Assembly (NCBI GenBank): GCA_016187945.1
Contig: JACPIT010000006.1
Span: 248,001 to 312,000, forward strand
Direction of reading: 5' to 3'
Origin: Opitutia bacterium
GTDB taxonomy: Bacteria > Verrucomicrobiota > Verrucomicrobiia > Opitutales > Opitutaceae
Length of the DNA stretch: 64,000 nucleotides
A model generated the notes under the pieces. The model was not told where the DNA came from. It was given only the letters and a program-made list of their open reading frames with translations, and did no database searches. Of this stretch, positions 45,561-54,323 are shown piece by piece. Both the position numbers and the translations under genes were made by a program. How positions within the stretch are numbered: the first letter of the stretch is position 1; each line of letters opens with the position of its first letter.

Positions 45561-45893
45561 ATGAAACTGTTTCGTTCGCTGTTGGTTGTTGCCGGCTGCG
45601 CCTGTGGCGCGGCCGTTTACGCCGCCGATGTCGCGGCCAACTGGGAAAATCACTGCGCGAGTTGCCACGGCGCCGATGGCCGCGGCGACACGAAGATGGG
45701 AAAGCGCCTCAAAATCAAGGATCTCACCTCCGCCGAGGTGCAGGCTTCGTTCACCGATGCCGCGGCGATGAAGGCCGTCAAAGAAGGCATCCGCGACGAG
45801 AAGACCGGCAAACTCGCGATGAAGCCGATCGAAGGCCTCTCCGACGAAGAAATCCAGGTGCTCGTCGCCCACGTGCGCTCGCTGAAAAAGTAG
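45561..45893 (+). CDS. Small monohaem cytochrome c
   Basis: 110 residues: signal peptide (MKLFRSLLVVAGCACGAAVYA), then a class I cytochrome c fold with one haem site (NWENHCASCHGADGRGDTKMGKRL), probable methionine ligand near GKLAMKPIEGLSDEEI, and the C-terminal helix VLVAHVRSLKK. Soluble periplasmic carrier. First gene of a four- or five-gene plus-strand operon with a tetrahaem cytochrome, ferredoxin and NrfD-like protein; 23 bp to the next gene. Related to, but clearly diverged from, the small cytochromes at 51837 and 54324. Confidence 0.92.
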   Translation: MKLFRSLLVVAGCACGAAVYAADVAANWENHCASCHGADGRGDTKMGKRLKIKDLTSAEVQASFTDAAAMKAVKEGIRDEKTGKLAMKPIEGLSDEEIQVLVAHVRSLKK

Positions 45894-45916
45894 CCGCTCC
45901 CGTCCCCCCCGCCGCC

Positions 45917-46591
45917 ATGACCTACGTTCCGAAAGCTCCGCAGGAACAGGCCGTGCGGCGAACCAACTGGGTGTTGATCGCAGTCAGCGCGGGCTTCTTC
46001 GCGTTGGCGGCGGCGTTTCTCTCCGATCTTTGGGGACGGCCCGTGCCGCGCCCGGAGATTCCGCTCGTCGACCCGGCGTTCCTCGATCAAACGGCGTGGC
46101 GCAAGTCCTACGCCGATCTCGTGCGCGCGAAGGAGGATTTGTCCGACTTCAGTTGCTACACCTGCCACGACAAGGGCGAGCCGCCGCCCCTGCGTTTCGA
46201 CGAACAGCACAACCTCCTCATCCCCGAGGAGCACGAGACGATCAAGATGGGGCACGGTTCGCACAACCGAAACAACCTGTGCTTCAACTGCCATAACGAG
46301 ACGAACCTCCTCTCGTTTTCCACGCGCGAGAAAAGCGAGCTGACGTTCGCGCAGAGCTCGCGCCTCTGCGGCAGTTGCCATGGCCCGAACTACCGCGACT
46401 GGGAAGCCGGCGTGCACGGCCGCTTGAACGGCTACTGGAACAAATCGCGCGGCGAGGCGCGCCGCCTCGACTGCGTGAACTGCCACAATCCCCACTCGCC
46501 GCGCATCCCCACCCGCCCGCCCGCGCAGCCGCCGCACTCGCTGCGCGCTCCGGCCGCCGCGAGCCACGCCGCCGCCGCCCCCACGCACTGA
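45917..46591 (+). CDS. Membrane-anchored tetrahaem cytochrome c
   Basis: 224 residues from the ATG at 45917. One N-terminal anchor (NWVLIAVSAGFFALAAAFL), then four CXXCH motifs: CYTCH, CFNCH, CGSCH and CVNCH, with a probable distal histidine stretch HETIKMGHGSHNRNN. The C-terminal 30 residues are Pro/Ala/His-rich and look unstructured. It lies directly upstream of a four-cluster ferredoxin and an NrfD-like membrane protein, the gene order of quinol:cytochrome modules such as Geobacter Cbc4 (CbcSTU). It probably takes electrons from the ferredoxin/NrfD pair and passes them to the small cytochrome c. Confidence 0.88.
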   Translation: MTYVPKAPQEQAVRRTNWVLIAVSAGFFALAAAFLSDLWGRPVPRPEIPLVDPAFLDQTAWRKSYADLVRAKEDLSDFSCYTCHDKGEPPPLRFDEQHNLLIPEEHETIKMGHGSHNRNNLCFNCHNETNLLSFSTREKSELTFAQSSRLCGSCHGPNYRDWEAGVHGRLNGYWNKSRGEARRLDCVNCHNPHSPRIPTRPPAQPPHSLRAPAAASHAAAAPTH

Positions 46592-46593
46592 CC

Positions 46594-47541
46594 ATGTCCA
46601 CGCCCGATTCCCTGCCCCCTGCGCGGCCGACCGAGCAGTTGATGAACCGCCGGACGTTCCTGCGCTCCACCGCGGCGTTCGCCGGCCTCAGCGCGCTCGC
46701 CGCCAGCCTGGCGCCGCTCCGCGAGCTGAGTGACTACTCCTCCGTCGAGGAGTTCATGCAGAAATACTACAAGGAGATGACGCCGGACGACATGGCCAAG
46801 GTGCTCAAACGCATCGAGGCCCAGGTCGAGCGCCAATACGGCATCCGCCCGCACGTGCGCGACCTGAAGCCGATGAACGGCGTCGAGTTCGTCTATTGCC
46901 TGAACCTCACGCGCTGCATCGGCTGCCGCAAATGCGTGCACGCCTGCGTCGCCGAGAACAACCAGTCGCGCGATCCCGAGATCCAATACATCCGCGTCCT
47001 GCGCCTGCCGCACGGCTCGATGGATCTCGAGAAGGCCGAGCACAACTACAACCCCGAGGCCGTGCCGGAGAAGGGCTATTTCTACATGCCCGTGCAGTGC
47101 CAGCAGTGCCACAATCCGCCCTGCGTGAAGGTCTGCCCGGTCAACGCGACTTGGCAGGAGCAGGACGGCATCACGGTCATCGACTACGATTGGTGCATCG
47201 GCTGCCGCTACTGCGAGGCCGCGTGCCCTTACTGGGCGCGACGCTTCAACTTCACCAAGCCGCAGATTCCGAAGGAGCGGCTCAATCCGAACATGTCCTA
47301 CCTCGGCAACCGGCCGCGACGGCAGGGCGTGATGGAGAAATGCCACTTCTGCATCCAGCGCACGCGCGACGGCCGTTACCCGGCGTGCATGGAGGTTTGC
47401 CCGGTCGGCGCGCGCAAGTTCGGCAACATCCTCGATCCCGAGAGCGAGGTTTCCTACATCCTGCGTGAGAAGCGCGTCTTCATCCAACTGAAGGAGGAAA
47501 TGGGCACGAATCCCCGCTTCTTCTACTACTTCGAGAAATGA
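46594..47541 (+). CDS. Ferredoxin-type electron transfer subunit with four [4Fe-4S] clusters
   Basis: 315 residues from the ATG at 46594, two bases after the previous stop codon. Tat signal NRRTFLRSTAAFAGLSALAA, so the folded protein is exported. Cysteine blocks CIGCRKCVHAC, CQQCHNPPCVKVC, CIGCRYCEAAC and CHFC...CMEVC together supply 16 ligands for four clusters. Same family as HybA, NrfC, DsrO, TtrB and PsrB. It should sit on the periplasmic face of the NrfD-like protein encoded next. No molybdopterin catalytic subunit accompanies it. Confidence 0.92.
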   Translation: MSTPDSLPPARPTEQLMNRRTFLRSTAAFAGLSALAASLAPLRELSDYSSVEEFMQKYYKEMTPDDMAKVLKRIEAQVERQYGIRPHVRDLKPMNGVEFVYCLNLTRCIGCRKCVHACVAENNQSRDPEIQYIRVLRLPHGSMDLEKAEHNYNPEAVPEKGYFYMPVQCQQCHNPPCVKVCPVNATWQEQDGITVIDYDWCIGCRYCEAACPYWARRFNFTKPQIPKERLNPNMSYLGNRPRRQGVMEKCHFCIQRTRDGRYPACMEVCPVGARKFGNILDPESEVSYILREKRVFIQLKEEMGTNPRFFYYFEK

Positions 47542-47592
47542 TTCCCGCGGCGGCGGCGTCCGCGCTCGAACGACCGCTCCCCCCCTCGCCCC

Positions 47593-48876
47593 ATGATCCA
47601 AGCTTCCCGCGATTACCTCACGTTCCTCTGGCGCTGCGCGCGCATCGCGTTCGTCGGCGACTGGCGCTACTACACCTGGATGGGCGTGCTCACCGTGTTC
47701 TGCCTGCTCGGCTTGAACGCCTACTGCAAGCAACTCGTCCACGGACTCGTCGTCACCGGCATGAGCGACGAAGTTTCCTGGGGCGTCTACATCGCCAACT
47801 TCACGTTCCTCGTCGGCGTCGCGGCCGCCGCGGTGATGATGGTCATTCCGGTCTACATCTACGACAACGAGGAGCTGCACGATCTCGTGATCTTCGGCGA
47901 ACTGCTCGCCGTCGCCGCGATCTTCATGTGCCTCGCGTTCGTGACCGTCGACCTCGGCCGACCCGATCGCTTCTGGCATCTGATTCCCGGGATCGGACAG
48001 ATGAATTTCCCGCGGTCGATGCTCAGTTGGGACGTCATCGTGTTGAATGGCTACCTCCTGCTCAACGTCCACATCTGCGGCTACCTGCTCTACTGCCGCT
48101 ACCAGGACAAGAAGCCGGCAAAGTGGTTCTACATTCCCTTCGTCTTCACCGCGATTCTCTGGGCGGTGTCGATCCACACGGTGACCGCATTCCTCTACGT
48201 CGGCCTCGGCGGCCGCCCGTTCTGGAACGCCTCGATCGTCGGTCCGCGCTTCCTCGCCTCGGCGTTCACCGCCGGCCCCGCGATCATCATTCTCGCGCTG
48301 CAGGTCATCCGCAACGTCACGCACTACCACATCACCGACAAGGCGCTGCTGACGCTCCGCGGCATCGTGCAGGTTTCGATGATCATTAACGTGTTCCTGC
48401 TCGTCTGCGAAGTGTTCAAGGAATTCTACTCCGGCACGGCGCACGGCATCTCGGCGCGTTACCTTTTCGTCGGCCTCGAGGGCCACCACGCGCTCGTGCC
48501 GTGGATCTGGACGGCGATCGTGTTCAACCTGATCGCCATGGTGATCCTCGTGATGCCGCTCAGCCGCAGCCTGAAATTTCTCAACGTCGCCTGCATCCTC
48601 AGCATCGTCGGCATCTGGATCGAGAAAGGCATGGGCCTCGTCATCCCCGGCTTCACGCCGACGCCGCTCGGCGCGCTCGTCGAATACACGCCGAGCCTGA
48701 ACGAGACCCTCGTCAGCCTCGGCATCTGGGCGTTCGGCCTGCTCGCCTACACGGTTTTCCTGCGCATGTCGGTGCCGATCCTCCAGGGCAAACTCTCGCG
48801 CGCGAACGAGAAGATGCCCGAGCCCGATACCGAGGAAGACGACGACGCGCCGGCGCCCGCGCCAACGGCGCACTGA
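47593..48876 (+). CDS. NrfD/PsrC-family integral membrane quinol-interacting subunit
   Basis: 427 residues with about ten hydrophobic helices (e.g. WGVYIANFTFLVGVAAAAVM, WFYIPFVFTAILWAVSIHTV, HALVPWIWTAIVFNLIAMVI) and a charged C-terminal tail (PEPDTEEDDDAPAPAP). Family traits include LAFVTVDLGRPDRFWHL, FPRSMLSWDVIVLNGYL and IHTVTAFLYVGLGGRPFWN. NrfD-type proteins exchange electrons between quinones and the periplasmic ferredoxin partner without haem. It completes the cytochrome/tetrahaem/FeS/NrfD module; a small unknown gene follows 23 bp later. Confidence 0.92.
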   Translation: MIQASRDYLTFLWRCARIAFVGDWRYYTWMGVLTVFCLLGLNAYCKQLVHGLVVTGMSDEVSWGVYIANFTFLVGVAAAAVMMVIPVYIYDNEELHDLVIFGELLAVAAIFMCLAFVTVDLGRPDRFWHLIPGIGQMNFPRSMLSWDVIVLNGYLLLNVHICGYLLYCRYQDKKPAKWFYIPFVFTAILWAVSIHTVTAFLYVGLGGRPFWNASIVGPRFLASAFTAGPAIIILALQVIRNVTHYHITDKALLTLRGIVQVSMIINVFLLVCEVFKEFYSGTAHGISARYLFVGLEGHHALVPWIWTAIVFNLIAMVILVMPLSRSLKFLNVACILSIVGIWIEKGMGLVIPGFTPTPLGALVEYTPSLNETLVSLGIWAFGLLAYTVFLRMSVPILQGKLSRANEKMPEPDTEEDDDAPAPAPTAH

Positions 48877-48899
48877 AATCCGCCACCGCTCTCCACGCC

Positions 48900-49385
48900 A
48901 TGGCCAAACAACTCACCGCCGAGGACGCCCGCCAATCGCTCGCCGCTCACGTCGAGGCGAAGGGCGCCGAAATTTTCGCCAAATACGGCCCGCAGATCGG
49001 CTGGTCGCGACTCCAGACGATCCTCGAAGACCGCGCCTGCGTCCGCTACCCGTGCCGCATCGAATTCGACGCCGCACCGCTCCAACCCGGCGAGTTCGCG
49101 CACCCGGCGCCGCTCGGCGAAGCGCCCGAGGCGGGCTTCACGCTCTACGTGCATCCGCTCTTCATGACGCAGCTCGCGATGGTGCCCCACCTCGCGCTCT
49201 ACCAACTCGTCGTCGTGAACTACGGCGAATTCGCGTCGGCGGACGATGCCGAGATCTTCGCCGCCGCCGCGCTCGGGCTCGACCGCGAACGCTATTATCA
49301 AACGCTCTGCGCTCTCGCCGATCAGCTCGGCGCACCGGAATTCGCTTCCGGCCCGGATCGCGGTCCCGCCTGCTCCTGCGGCTGA
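48900..49385 (+). CDS. Unknown protein at the end of the NrfD operon
   Basis: 161 residues, soluble, no signal peptide. Starts MAKQLTAEDARQSLAAHVEA; contains KYGPQIGWSRLQTILEDRACVRYPCRIEFDAA and a histidine-rich centre (LYVHPLFMTQLAMVPHLALYQ), and ends in ACSCG. Two cysteine pairs (CVRYPC and the terminal CSC) could bind a metal or form a redox centre. I do not recognise the family. Its position 23 bp after the NrfD-like gene suggests a maturation or accessory role for that complex. Confidence 0.7.
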   Translation: MAKQLTAEDARQSLAAHVEAKGAEIFAKYGPQIGWSRLQTILEDRACVRYPCRIEFDAAPLQPGEFAHPAPLGEAPEAGFTLYVHPLFMTQLAMVPHLALYQLVVVNYGEFASADDAEIFAAAALGLDRERYYQTLCALADQLGAPEFASGPDRGPACSCG

Positions 49386-49419
49386 CGACGGTCATACGAA
49401 CCTAAATTCCGCAGAAGAT

Positions 49420-49800
49420 TAACCACTGACGAACACTCATGCACACTGACGAATGAGAAGACCGAAAAGCGCGACGTGAGGTAGCTCACCTGCCAGGTGG
49501 GCGATCGCCGCGATGCAAGTCTGCTTCGATGAGCGCTCATCAGTGAAAATCAGTGGTTCAACTGCGCTTTCTAGCCCGGATATTTCACAGCGTAGCGGAA
49601 ACCGTGAGGTTTTCGCGACTCGGCAGCGGCGAAATTCTCACGAATTCCGCTACCACGCTGCGTCGCGTGCTTCGCTCTGCGGTGAAATATCCAGGCTAGG
49701 ACCAATCGCCCGCTGATTTTGCTCGTTTCTGCGGGTCGGGCGCGACCGCTGGGCGCGCCGTAACGCCTGCGCGGCGGGCCCAGCGATCCCGCCCTACCTC
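49420..49800. repeat. Three stacked palindromic elements
   Basis: 49420-49560: AACCACTGACGAACACTCAT faces ATCAGTGAAAATCAGTGGTT. 49572-49698: TAGCCCGGATATTTCAC...GTGAAATATCCAGGCTA, 127 bp, nearly identical to 52473-52600. 49737-49797: GGGCGCGACCGCTGGGC...GGGCCCAGCGATCCCGCCCTAC, related to 34890-34977. No gene lies in the 446 bp between the 161-residue gene and the end of the next minus-strand gene. Confidence 0.8.
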
Positions 49801-49831
49801 CGCACGGCCGCGAGACTGACTATTATTCGCC

Positions 49832-51535
49832 TCAATTTTCCGGCGCAGCCGGCGGCTGCTCCCGGCGACGCCGGCGCGCGTAGCCGATCGACATGCCGAG
49901 CAAGACGACGCCGAGCACCAGAAACGACATGATGCGATACGCCGGCTCGAGTCGCGCGAGATCGACGATGAAGACGTAGGCAATCGTCGCCCAGATCGTG
50001 CCGATGCCCATCCAGCGATACTTCTTGCTCCGCAGCAGGGCGCTCGCGCCGAAATACAAGCCCGCCGCCGCCAGCCACGAGACGCTCACCCAACCCGGCG
50101 GCACCGTGTGATAGAGCCCGTAAGGGATGAACACGCTCGCCGCGCCGAGGTAGAGGTTGCGCATGAGCTCGGTGCGCAGCGCCAGGCGGTCCTTCTGCCA
50201 GTTCAACACGCGCGCCGTGAGCAACGCCACCGCGGCGAAGCTCAAGTTCACCGGTCCGGACTTCGGCCCGAGCGCCAGGTAGGCAAAATAGATGCCGGCG
50301 AAAATCGCGAGATTCGCCACGACGATAATCTTCGAGCGGAACCACACTGCCGTCACCGCGACGAGCAGGCTCTGCCACGCCAGCCAGTTGTAGCAACCCG
50401 GCGCGGGGAAAAGCCGGAAAATCGCGACGGTGAGCAGCAGATTGCCCACGCACGAATAAAGCGACGTCGCGTAAACGCTCTGGTGATTCTGCCAGTAAAC
50501 GATCGCCGCGAGCAGCAGCCCCGCCGCCGCGAGCAACTCCGGCCACGGCGCCTGCGCCCGGTGAAAGAGCTGGGCGTTGATCAGCGTCACGAGCATCACA
50601 CCGCCACCGATCGTGAGCGCGCGGAAAACTCGCACGGCGACGTGGTCGGACGTCGCGCCCGGACGGCAGCCGAGCGCCGCGAACGCCACCGAGCACACCG
50701 CGAGCGCGAGCAGATTCCTCTGCGGCTCGGCGACGCCGCGCCACGTGTGCCCGAGGATCGGGTGGCTCAACAGCCAGTCGAGATGCAGAAAATACGTCGC
50801 CGCCATCGCGCCGAGACCGAACCACTGCCAGCCGAACCTCCACGCCAACGCCGTCGCGCCCGCCGCGAGCACCGTCATCAGCGTCAACTGCAGTCCGTCG
50901 CCGTCGGCCATCACGGCCGTGGCCAGCCCGAGCACGAAGACGAGCGCGGTCATGCCCTCGCTGCGTCGCCGCACGGTCAGACGAAGTTCCACCGCGAGCA
51001 ACGCGACGAGCGCCCCGATGCCCACCCACGCGGACGCGATGACCGGATGCGCCGAGAAAAAATGCAGACGCAACGTCGCGAAGTAGCCGAGAAACAGCGC
51101 ACCCGCGAAGAGGATACGCGCCGTGTCGGGCAGCGTTTGCCGCCAGCGATGCGCGCCGAAGAAAAACAACGCCGCCGCCGCGTAACCGACGAGACACGAC
51201 GCGATCGCTGGCAGACCCGGAAAAGGAAACGCGGTCAGAAACGCGAGGCCGACGCTCAGCGCGAGCACGCCGACACGCGCGAGCCAGAATTCGCCCATCT
51301 CATGCTCGAGTTCGCCTTCGATCGCCGTCCGCGGCGCCGGCGCCGCGCCCGCGACGCCCGAGAGAATCGCGTCGACGTCTTCCGCCGTCAGCCGTCGGAA
51401 ACCGATGTAGTTTTCCAACCGGACCAATCGCGCTTCCAGCAGCCGCGCCGCTTCAGCGGCGTCGCTGGCGTGTCCGGTCACGTCGACGCCAGGCGCGCGC
51501 GGTGATTCCGGGGGGAGCGGGGTATCCGGGTCCAT
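49832..51535 (-). CDS. Polytopic membrane protein, DUF2339-like
   Basis: 567 residues. A short cytosolic N-terminus with a helical segment (AARLLEARLVRLENYIGFRR) is followed by some 14-18 hydrophobic helices to the end (e.g. VGVLALSVGLAFLTAFPFPG, FGLGAMAATYFLHLDWLLSH, YLGAASVFIPYGLYHTV). The pattern is that of DUF2339 membrane proteins of unknown function. The arginine-rich end (YARRRRREQPP) should be cytosolic. It stands between cytochrome operons but has no cofactor motif, so a link to electron transfer is not supported by sequence. Confidence 0.75.
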   Translation of the reverse strand: MDPDTPLPPESPRAPGVDVTGHASDAAEAARLLEARLVRLENYIGFRRLTAEDVDAILSGVAGAAPAPRTAIEGELEHEMGEFWLARVGVLALSVGLAFLTAFPFPGLPAIASCLVGYAAAALFFFGAHRWRQTLPDTARILFAGALFLGYFATLRLHFFSAHPVIASAWVGIGALVALLAVELRLTVRRRSEGMTALVFVLGLATAVMADGDGLQLTLMTVLAAGATALAWRFGWQWFGLGAMAATYFLHLDWLLSHPILGHTWRGVAEPQRNLLALAVCSVAFAALGCRPGATSDHVAVRVFRALTIGGGVMLVTLINAQLFHRAQAPWPELLAAAGLLLAAIVYWQNHQSVYATSLYSCVGNLLLTVAIFRLFPAPGCYNWLAWQSLLVAVTAVWFRSKIIVVANLAIFAGIYFAYLALGPKSGPVNLSFAAVALLTARVLNWQKDRLALRTELMRNLYLGAASVFIPYGLYHTVPPGWVSVSWLAAAGLYFGASALLRSKKYRWMGIGTIWATIAYVFIVDLARLEPAYRIMSFLVLGVVLLGMSIGYARRRRREQPPAAPEN

Positions 51536-51715
51536 CGAGGGGCGGGGAAGGCGGACGACGCATCATGCGCAAAAATTGACTCAGCGACTGCGCAAGGTTT
51601 GCGCATCGGTGAGCGCCGATTGGACATCGCACCCCTCGGGCGCGATCCGAGCGAAGAGGGCGTATTACGCAATTTCACGCCCGCACCGGAGAGCGAACGC
51701 CGAGCGCACGTGCGC

Positions 51716-51780
51716 GAAAAGCAACCGGCGCGGACCTTGCGATCCGCGCCGGCGTCACTAACCTATGAACCTGGGATAAC
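51716..51780 (-). terminator. Terminator-like repeat after the cytochrome c gene, family M copy 1
   Basis: The perfect 10-bp stem CCGGCGCGGA / TCCGCGCCGG (51725-51734 with 51743-51752) is followed on the minus strand by TTGCTTTTC. Flanks (CGTCACTAACCTATGAACCT) are shared with the copy at 52628-52693, so the whole unit is duplicated. Confidence 0.65.
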
Positions 51781-51836
51781 CAAGAAACCCGGCCGCCACG
51801 CCCTCGCAATGATGGCACGACGCCCGGAAATTCGAC

Positions 51837-52172
51837 TCAGGGTTTCAACTGCCGGATGAAAGCGACGAGATCCTTGCACTCCTGCTCGGAGAGCTCGCCC
51901 TTGTAGCCCTTCATGCGCTCTTTGCCGTTTTCCTTCACGCCGTCGACGATGGCGACGAGCATCTTGTCGTCCTTCATCTCGGCCTGCACCTTGGGGTCGG
52001 TGTAGTCGCGCACTTTGAGTTTCTTGCCTTGTTTGGTCTGAGCCTTGCCGTCCACGCCGTGGCAGGACGCGCAGGAATTTTCCCAATTTTCGGCGGTGGT
52101 CGCGGCGAACGAGGCGCCCGCGGTAAACGCCAGCGCGAGGCCGGCGAGAGCGATCTTCGAGACAGTTTTCAT
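51837..52172 (-). CDS. Small monohaem cytochrome c, copy 1 of a near-duplicate pair
   Basis: 111 residues: signal peptide (MKTVSKIALAGLALAFTAGA), haem site NSCASCHGVDGKAQTKQGKKL, probable Met ligand in KERMKGYKGELSEQECKD, C-terminal helix LVAFIRQLKP. Very similar along its whole length to the gene at 54324-54662. Periplasmic electron carrier, probably between the inner-membrane ImcH-like or CbcL-like proteins and the outer-membrane conduit. It is followed by a terminator-like repeat that also follows the ImcH-like gene. Confidence 0.92.
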   Translation of the reverse strand: MKTVSKIALAGLALAFTAGASFAATTAENWENSCASCHGVDGKAQTKQGKKLKVRDYTDPKVQAEMKDDKMLVAIVDGVKENGKERMKGYKGELSEQECKDLVAFIRQLKP

Positions 52173-52472
52173 GGGATTTCGATAACGGCACGACGGTGGG
52201 CCGCGATTTCCCGAGAGTGAGCCGGTGCGGTGGTCGTCATCGTGCAGCGAATGGTTTCGGCCGAGATGCGTGGCTCCCAGTGTGCGCAGTATGCCACGAG
52301 AAGACCGGCGCGCCTCCGCAGGGGTTGCGCAGGCGCGAGCATGGGTTGTGCGGAAAGGTGGGCGCCGCGTGTCAACCGAGACGAACTCAACGAGGAGACC
52401 TCGCGCGAATTGTCGCGAATGGTCGCGAATTCAGGGCGGGAAAATCCCCGGTCCTCCGCCAACGGCGTTTTT

Positions 52473-52600
52473 TAGCCCGGATATTTCACGGCGTAGCGGA
52501 AGCCGTGAGGTTTTCGCGCCTCGGCAGCGGCGAAATTCTCACGAATTCCGCCACCACGCTGCGTCGCGTGTTTCACTCTGCGGGTGAAATATCCGGGATA
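52473..52600. repeat. Long palindromic element, family L copy 2
   Basis: TAGCCCGGATATTTCACGGC at the left, GTGAAATATCCGGGATA at the right, 128 bp. It matches 49572-49698 almost base for base, including the centre (GTGAGGTTTTCGCG, CGGCAGCGGCGAAATTCTCA). The 300 bp between this element and the cytochrome gene at 52172 hold nothing else I can identify. Confidence 0.85.
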
Positions 52601-52627
52601 GACCGCCGCTCCAGGAGCAGTGTGGCC

Positions 52628-52693
52628 GAAAAGACAACCGGCGCGGACCTTGCGATCCGCGCCGGCGTCACTGACCTATGAACCTAGGGTAAC
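52628..52693 (-). terminator. Terminator-like repeat after the ImcH-like gene, family M copy 2
   Basis: Same CCGGCGCGGA / TCCGCGCCGG stem (52638-52647 with 52656-52665) and same flanks as 51716-51780; on the minus strand it is followed by TTGTCTTTTC. It lies 38 bp after the stop of the gene at 52731. Confidence 0.65.
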
Positions 52694-52730
52694 TAAGGGC
52701 AAAGCGTCGTTGGTGCCGGGGAAAATTCGC

Positions 52731-54233
52731 TCACTTGCCCTGGATGCCGCCGTTGTGGCAATCGGCGCACTTGAGCTCTTCGTCGTATTCGCCGCCGGGG
52801 TGTTTGAACTCGAGACCGGTGGGGGAAATCGTCGTCAGCTCAGCCATCTTGCCTTGAGCGATGATCGAGTGGCACGAGGTGCAGTCGCTGGCTTTCACGA
52901 GTTCGCCGGACTCGGTCTTGTGCTTGTCGTCGTGGCAGCGGAAGCAACCGGGCCAGTCCTTGTGACCGATGTTGTTCGGGTAGATGCGCCAGTCGGCTTT
53001 GCGCTCGGGGAAAATCGTCTGCGCGTAGACTTGCTGCACGCCGGCGATGAGCGCGGGGAGATCGGCGTCGTCCCGGAATTTGTTGCGGAGGAAGTCGGCG
53101 ATCTTCTGCGACGCGTCGGCGGAGGTGGTGAGATCCTTCTGCGTCATGGCCTGCACGGCGACGCGTTTCACGTTGGGGAATTTCGTCGGAATCGTGCCGA
53201 GTCCCATGGCGCGTTCGACGGCGTCGTTGGCGGTGGGGAAGACGTGCGCGGGACGGTTGTGGCAATCGATGCAGTCCATCTCGCGAACGGCGCCGGCGGG
53301 CGGCTCGCCCTTGAACTCTTCGTTGCGGTAGATGCGAGCGGAGCCGTCCTTCTTGTTCGTGACACGCATCCAGACGATGTCCTGGCGATCGGCGTCCGCG
53401 GCGTAATATTCGACGGTGCTGTCGGGCGAGACGTGCCAGTGGATGCCGGCGAGAGGGCTGCCAGGGCGGCCGGAGTTCACGTGCATCAGCATGCGGATCG
53501 AGACGGCGGTGTTCTTCTTGTCCGACAGGAAGTGATCGAACGACATGTCGATGTTGCCGTGGAATTTTTCCGGCCAGTGGCATTTCTCGCAGGTCTCGCG
53601 CGCGGGGCGGAGATTGTGGACGGGGGTGTCGATCGGGCGGTTGTAGTTGTCGAGCACGTAGCCGTAGAGCTGGCGCGTGCCGTTGAGCTTGGCCTTGATG
53701 AAGGCCGCGGCGCCGGAGCCGACGTGGCATTCGACGCACTCGACGCGAGCGTGCGCACCGCGCTGGTAGGTCTGAAACTCGGGGTTCATCGCGGCGTGGC
53801 AAACCTGGCCGCAGAACTGTGTGGACTCGGCGTAGTGGTAGGTCTGGTAGCTGCCGAAGGCGGACAGCATGATGAAGAGCAAGCCGCCGAATCCGAAGAG
53901 CGTGATGTTGCGGCGTTGGGTGGGGTTCGACCAATCGAGGCGCCACTTGTCGGGGACGGTGGCGGCGTGCTTGATGCCCCAGCGGCGTTGCGCCCACGCG
54001 CCGAAGACGGCGAGAGCGATGCCGGCGATGAGGAAAACCGGCGCGACGATATACGTGAAGATGCCGAGGTAGGGATTCTTTTCTCCCTCGGTGAAATCCA
54101 TCCACACGAGCAGCGCGAACGAGAAGAGCGCTCCCGTGGCCAGGACCGCGCCGGCGGCGCTGATCCAGTTGTTGAAGTTCGACCGCGGCTTGAGCGGCGG
54201 TGTGCGTGGTTCTTGGGGCGAATCGGTGGACAT
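52731..54233 (-). CDS. NapC/NirT-type heptahaem inner-membrane cytochrome (ImcH-like)
   Basis: 500 residues. Three N-terminal membrane helices (WISAAGAVLATGALFSFALL, YLGIFTYIVAPVFLIAGIAL, NITLFGFGGLLFIMLSAFGS) precede a periplasmic haem domain. Haem sites: CGQVCH (a CX3CH site, the first and NapC/NirT-like one), then CVECH, CEKCH, CIDCH, CFRCH, CTSCH and CADCH, seven in all. Three helices, a NapC/NirT start and seven haems are the description of Geobacter ImcH, the quinol oxidase used with high-potential extracellular acceptors; homology is inferred from layout. It lies in the same direction as the small cytochrome, barrel and eight-haem genes upstream, but a terminator separates it from them. 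Confidence 0.85.
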   Translation of the reverse strand: MSTDSPQEPRTPPLKPRSNFNNWISAAGAVLATGALFSFALLVWMDFTEGEKNPYLGIFTYIVAPVFLIAGIALAVFGAWAQRRWGIKHAATVPDKWRLDWSNPTQRRNITLFGFGGLLFIMLSAFGSYQTYHYAESTQFCGQVCHAAMNPEFQTYQRGAHARVECVECHVGSGAAAFIKAKLNGTRQLYGYVLDNYNRPIDTPVHNLRPARETCEKCHWPEKFHGNIDMSFDHFLSDKKNTAVSIRMLMHVNSGRPGSPLAGIHWHVSPDSTVEYYAADADRQDIVWMRVTNKKDGSARIYRNEEFKGEPPAGAVREMDCIDCHNRPAHVFPTANDAVERAMGLGTIPTKFPNVKRVAVQAMTQKDLTTSADASQKIADFLRNKFRDDADLPALIAGVQQVYAQTIFPERKADWRIYPNNIGHKDWPGCFRCHDDKHKTESGELVKASDCTSCHSIIAQGKMAELTTISPTGLEFKHPGGEYDEELKCADCHNGGIQGK

Positions 54234-54260
54234 GGTCGTGGAATTGATTCAGCGGGGCGG

Positions 54261-54298
54261 AAAAAAGAGCCGACGGTCGCAGGGACGGCCGTCGGCTC
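54261..54298 (-). terminator. Rho-independent terminator after the cytochrome c gene
   Basis: On the minus strand the stem GAGCCGACGG / CCGTCGGCTC (10 bp, 54289-54298 with 54267-54276) is followed directly by six T residues. It lies between the cytochrome c (54324) and the ImcH-like gene start (54233), so the latter may have its own promoter. Confidence 0.85.
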
Positions 54299-54323
54299 TC
54301 GAGAATGCCGTGTCAGGTGGCGA

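Noticed and set aside
46432-48873. 813-codon minus-strand frame opposite the ferredoxin and NrfD genes
   Set aside because: Antisense to genes with clear cysteine blocks and membrane helices; composition is that of a shadow frame.
45561-49385. A polysulfide, nitrite or tetrathionate reductase operon
   Set aside because: The FeS and NrfD subunits fit, but no molybdopterin or pentahaem catalytic subunit is encoded nearby.
49572-52600. Composite transposon bounded by the two family L elements
   Set aside because: The elements are in the same orientation and flank a membrane protein and a cytochrome, with no transposase between them; dispersed repeats explain them better.
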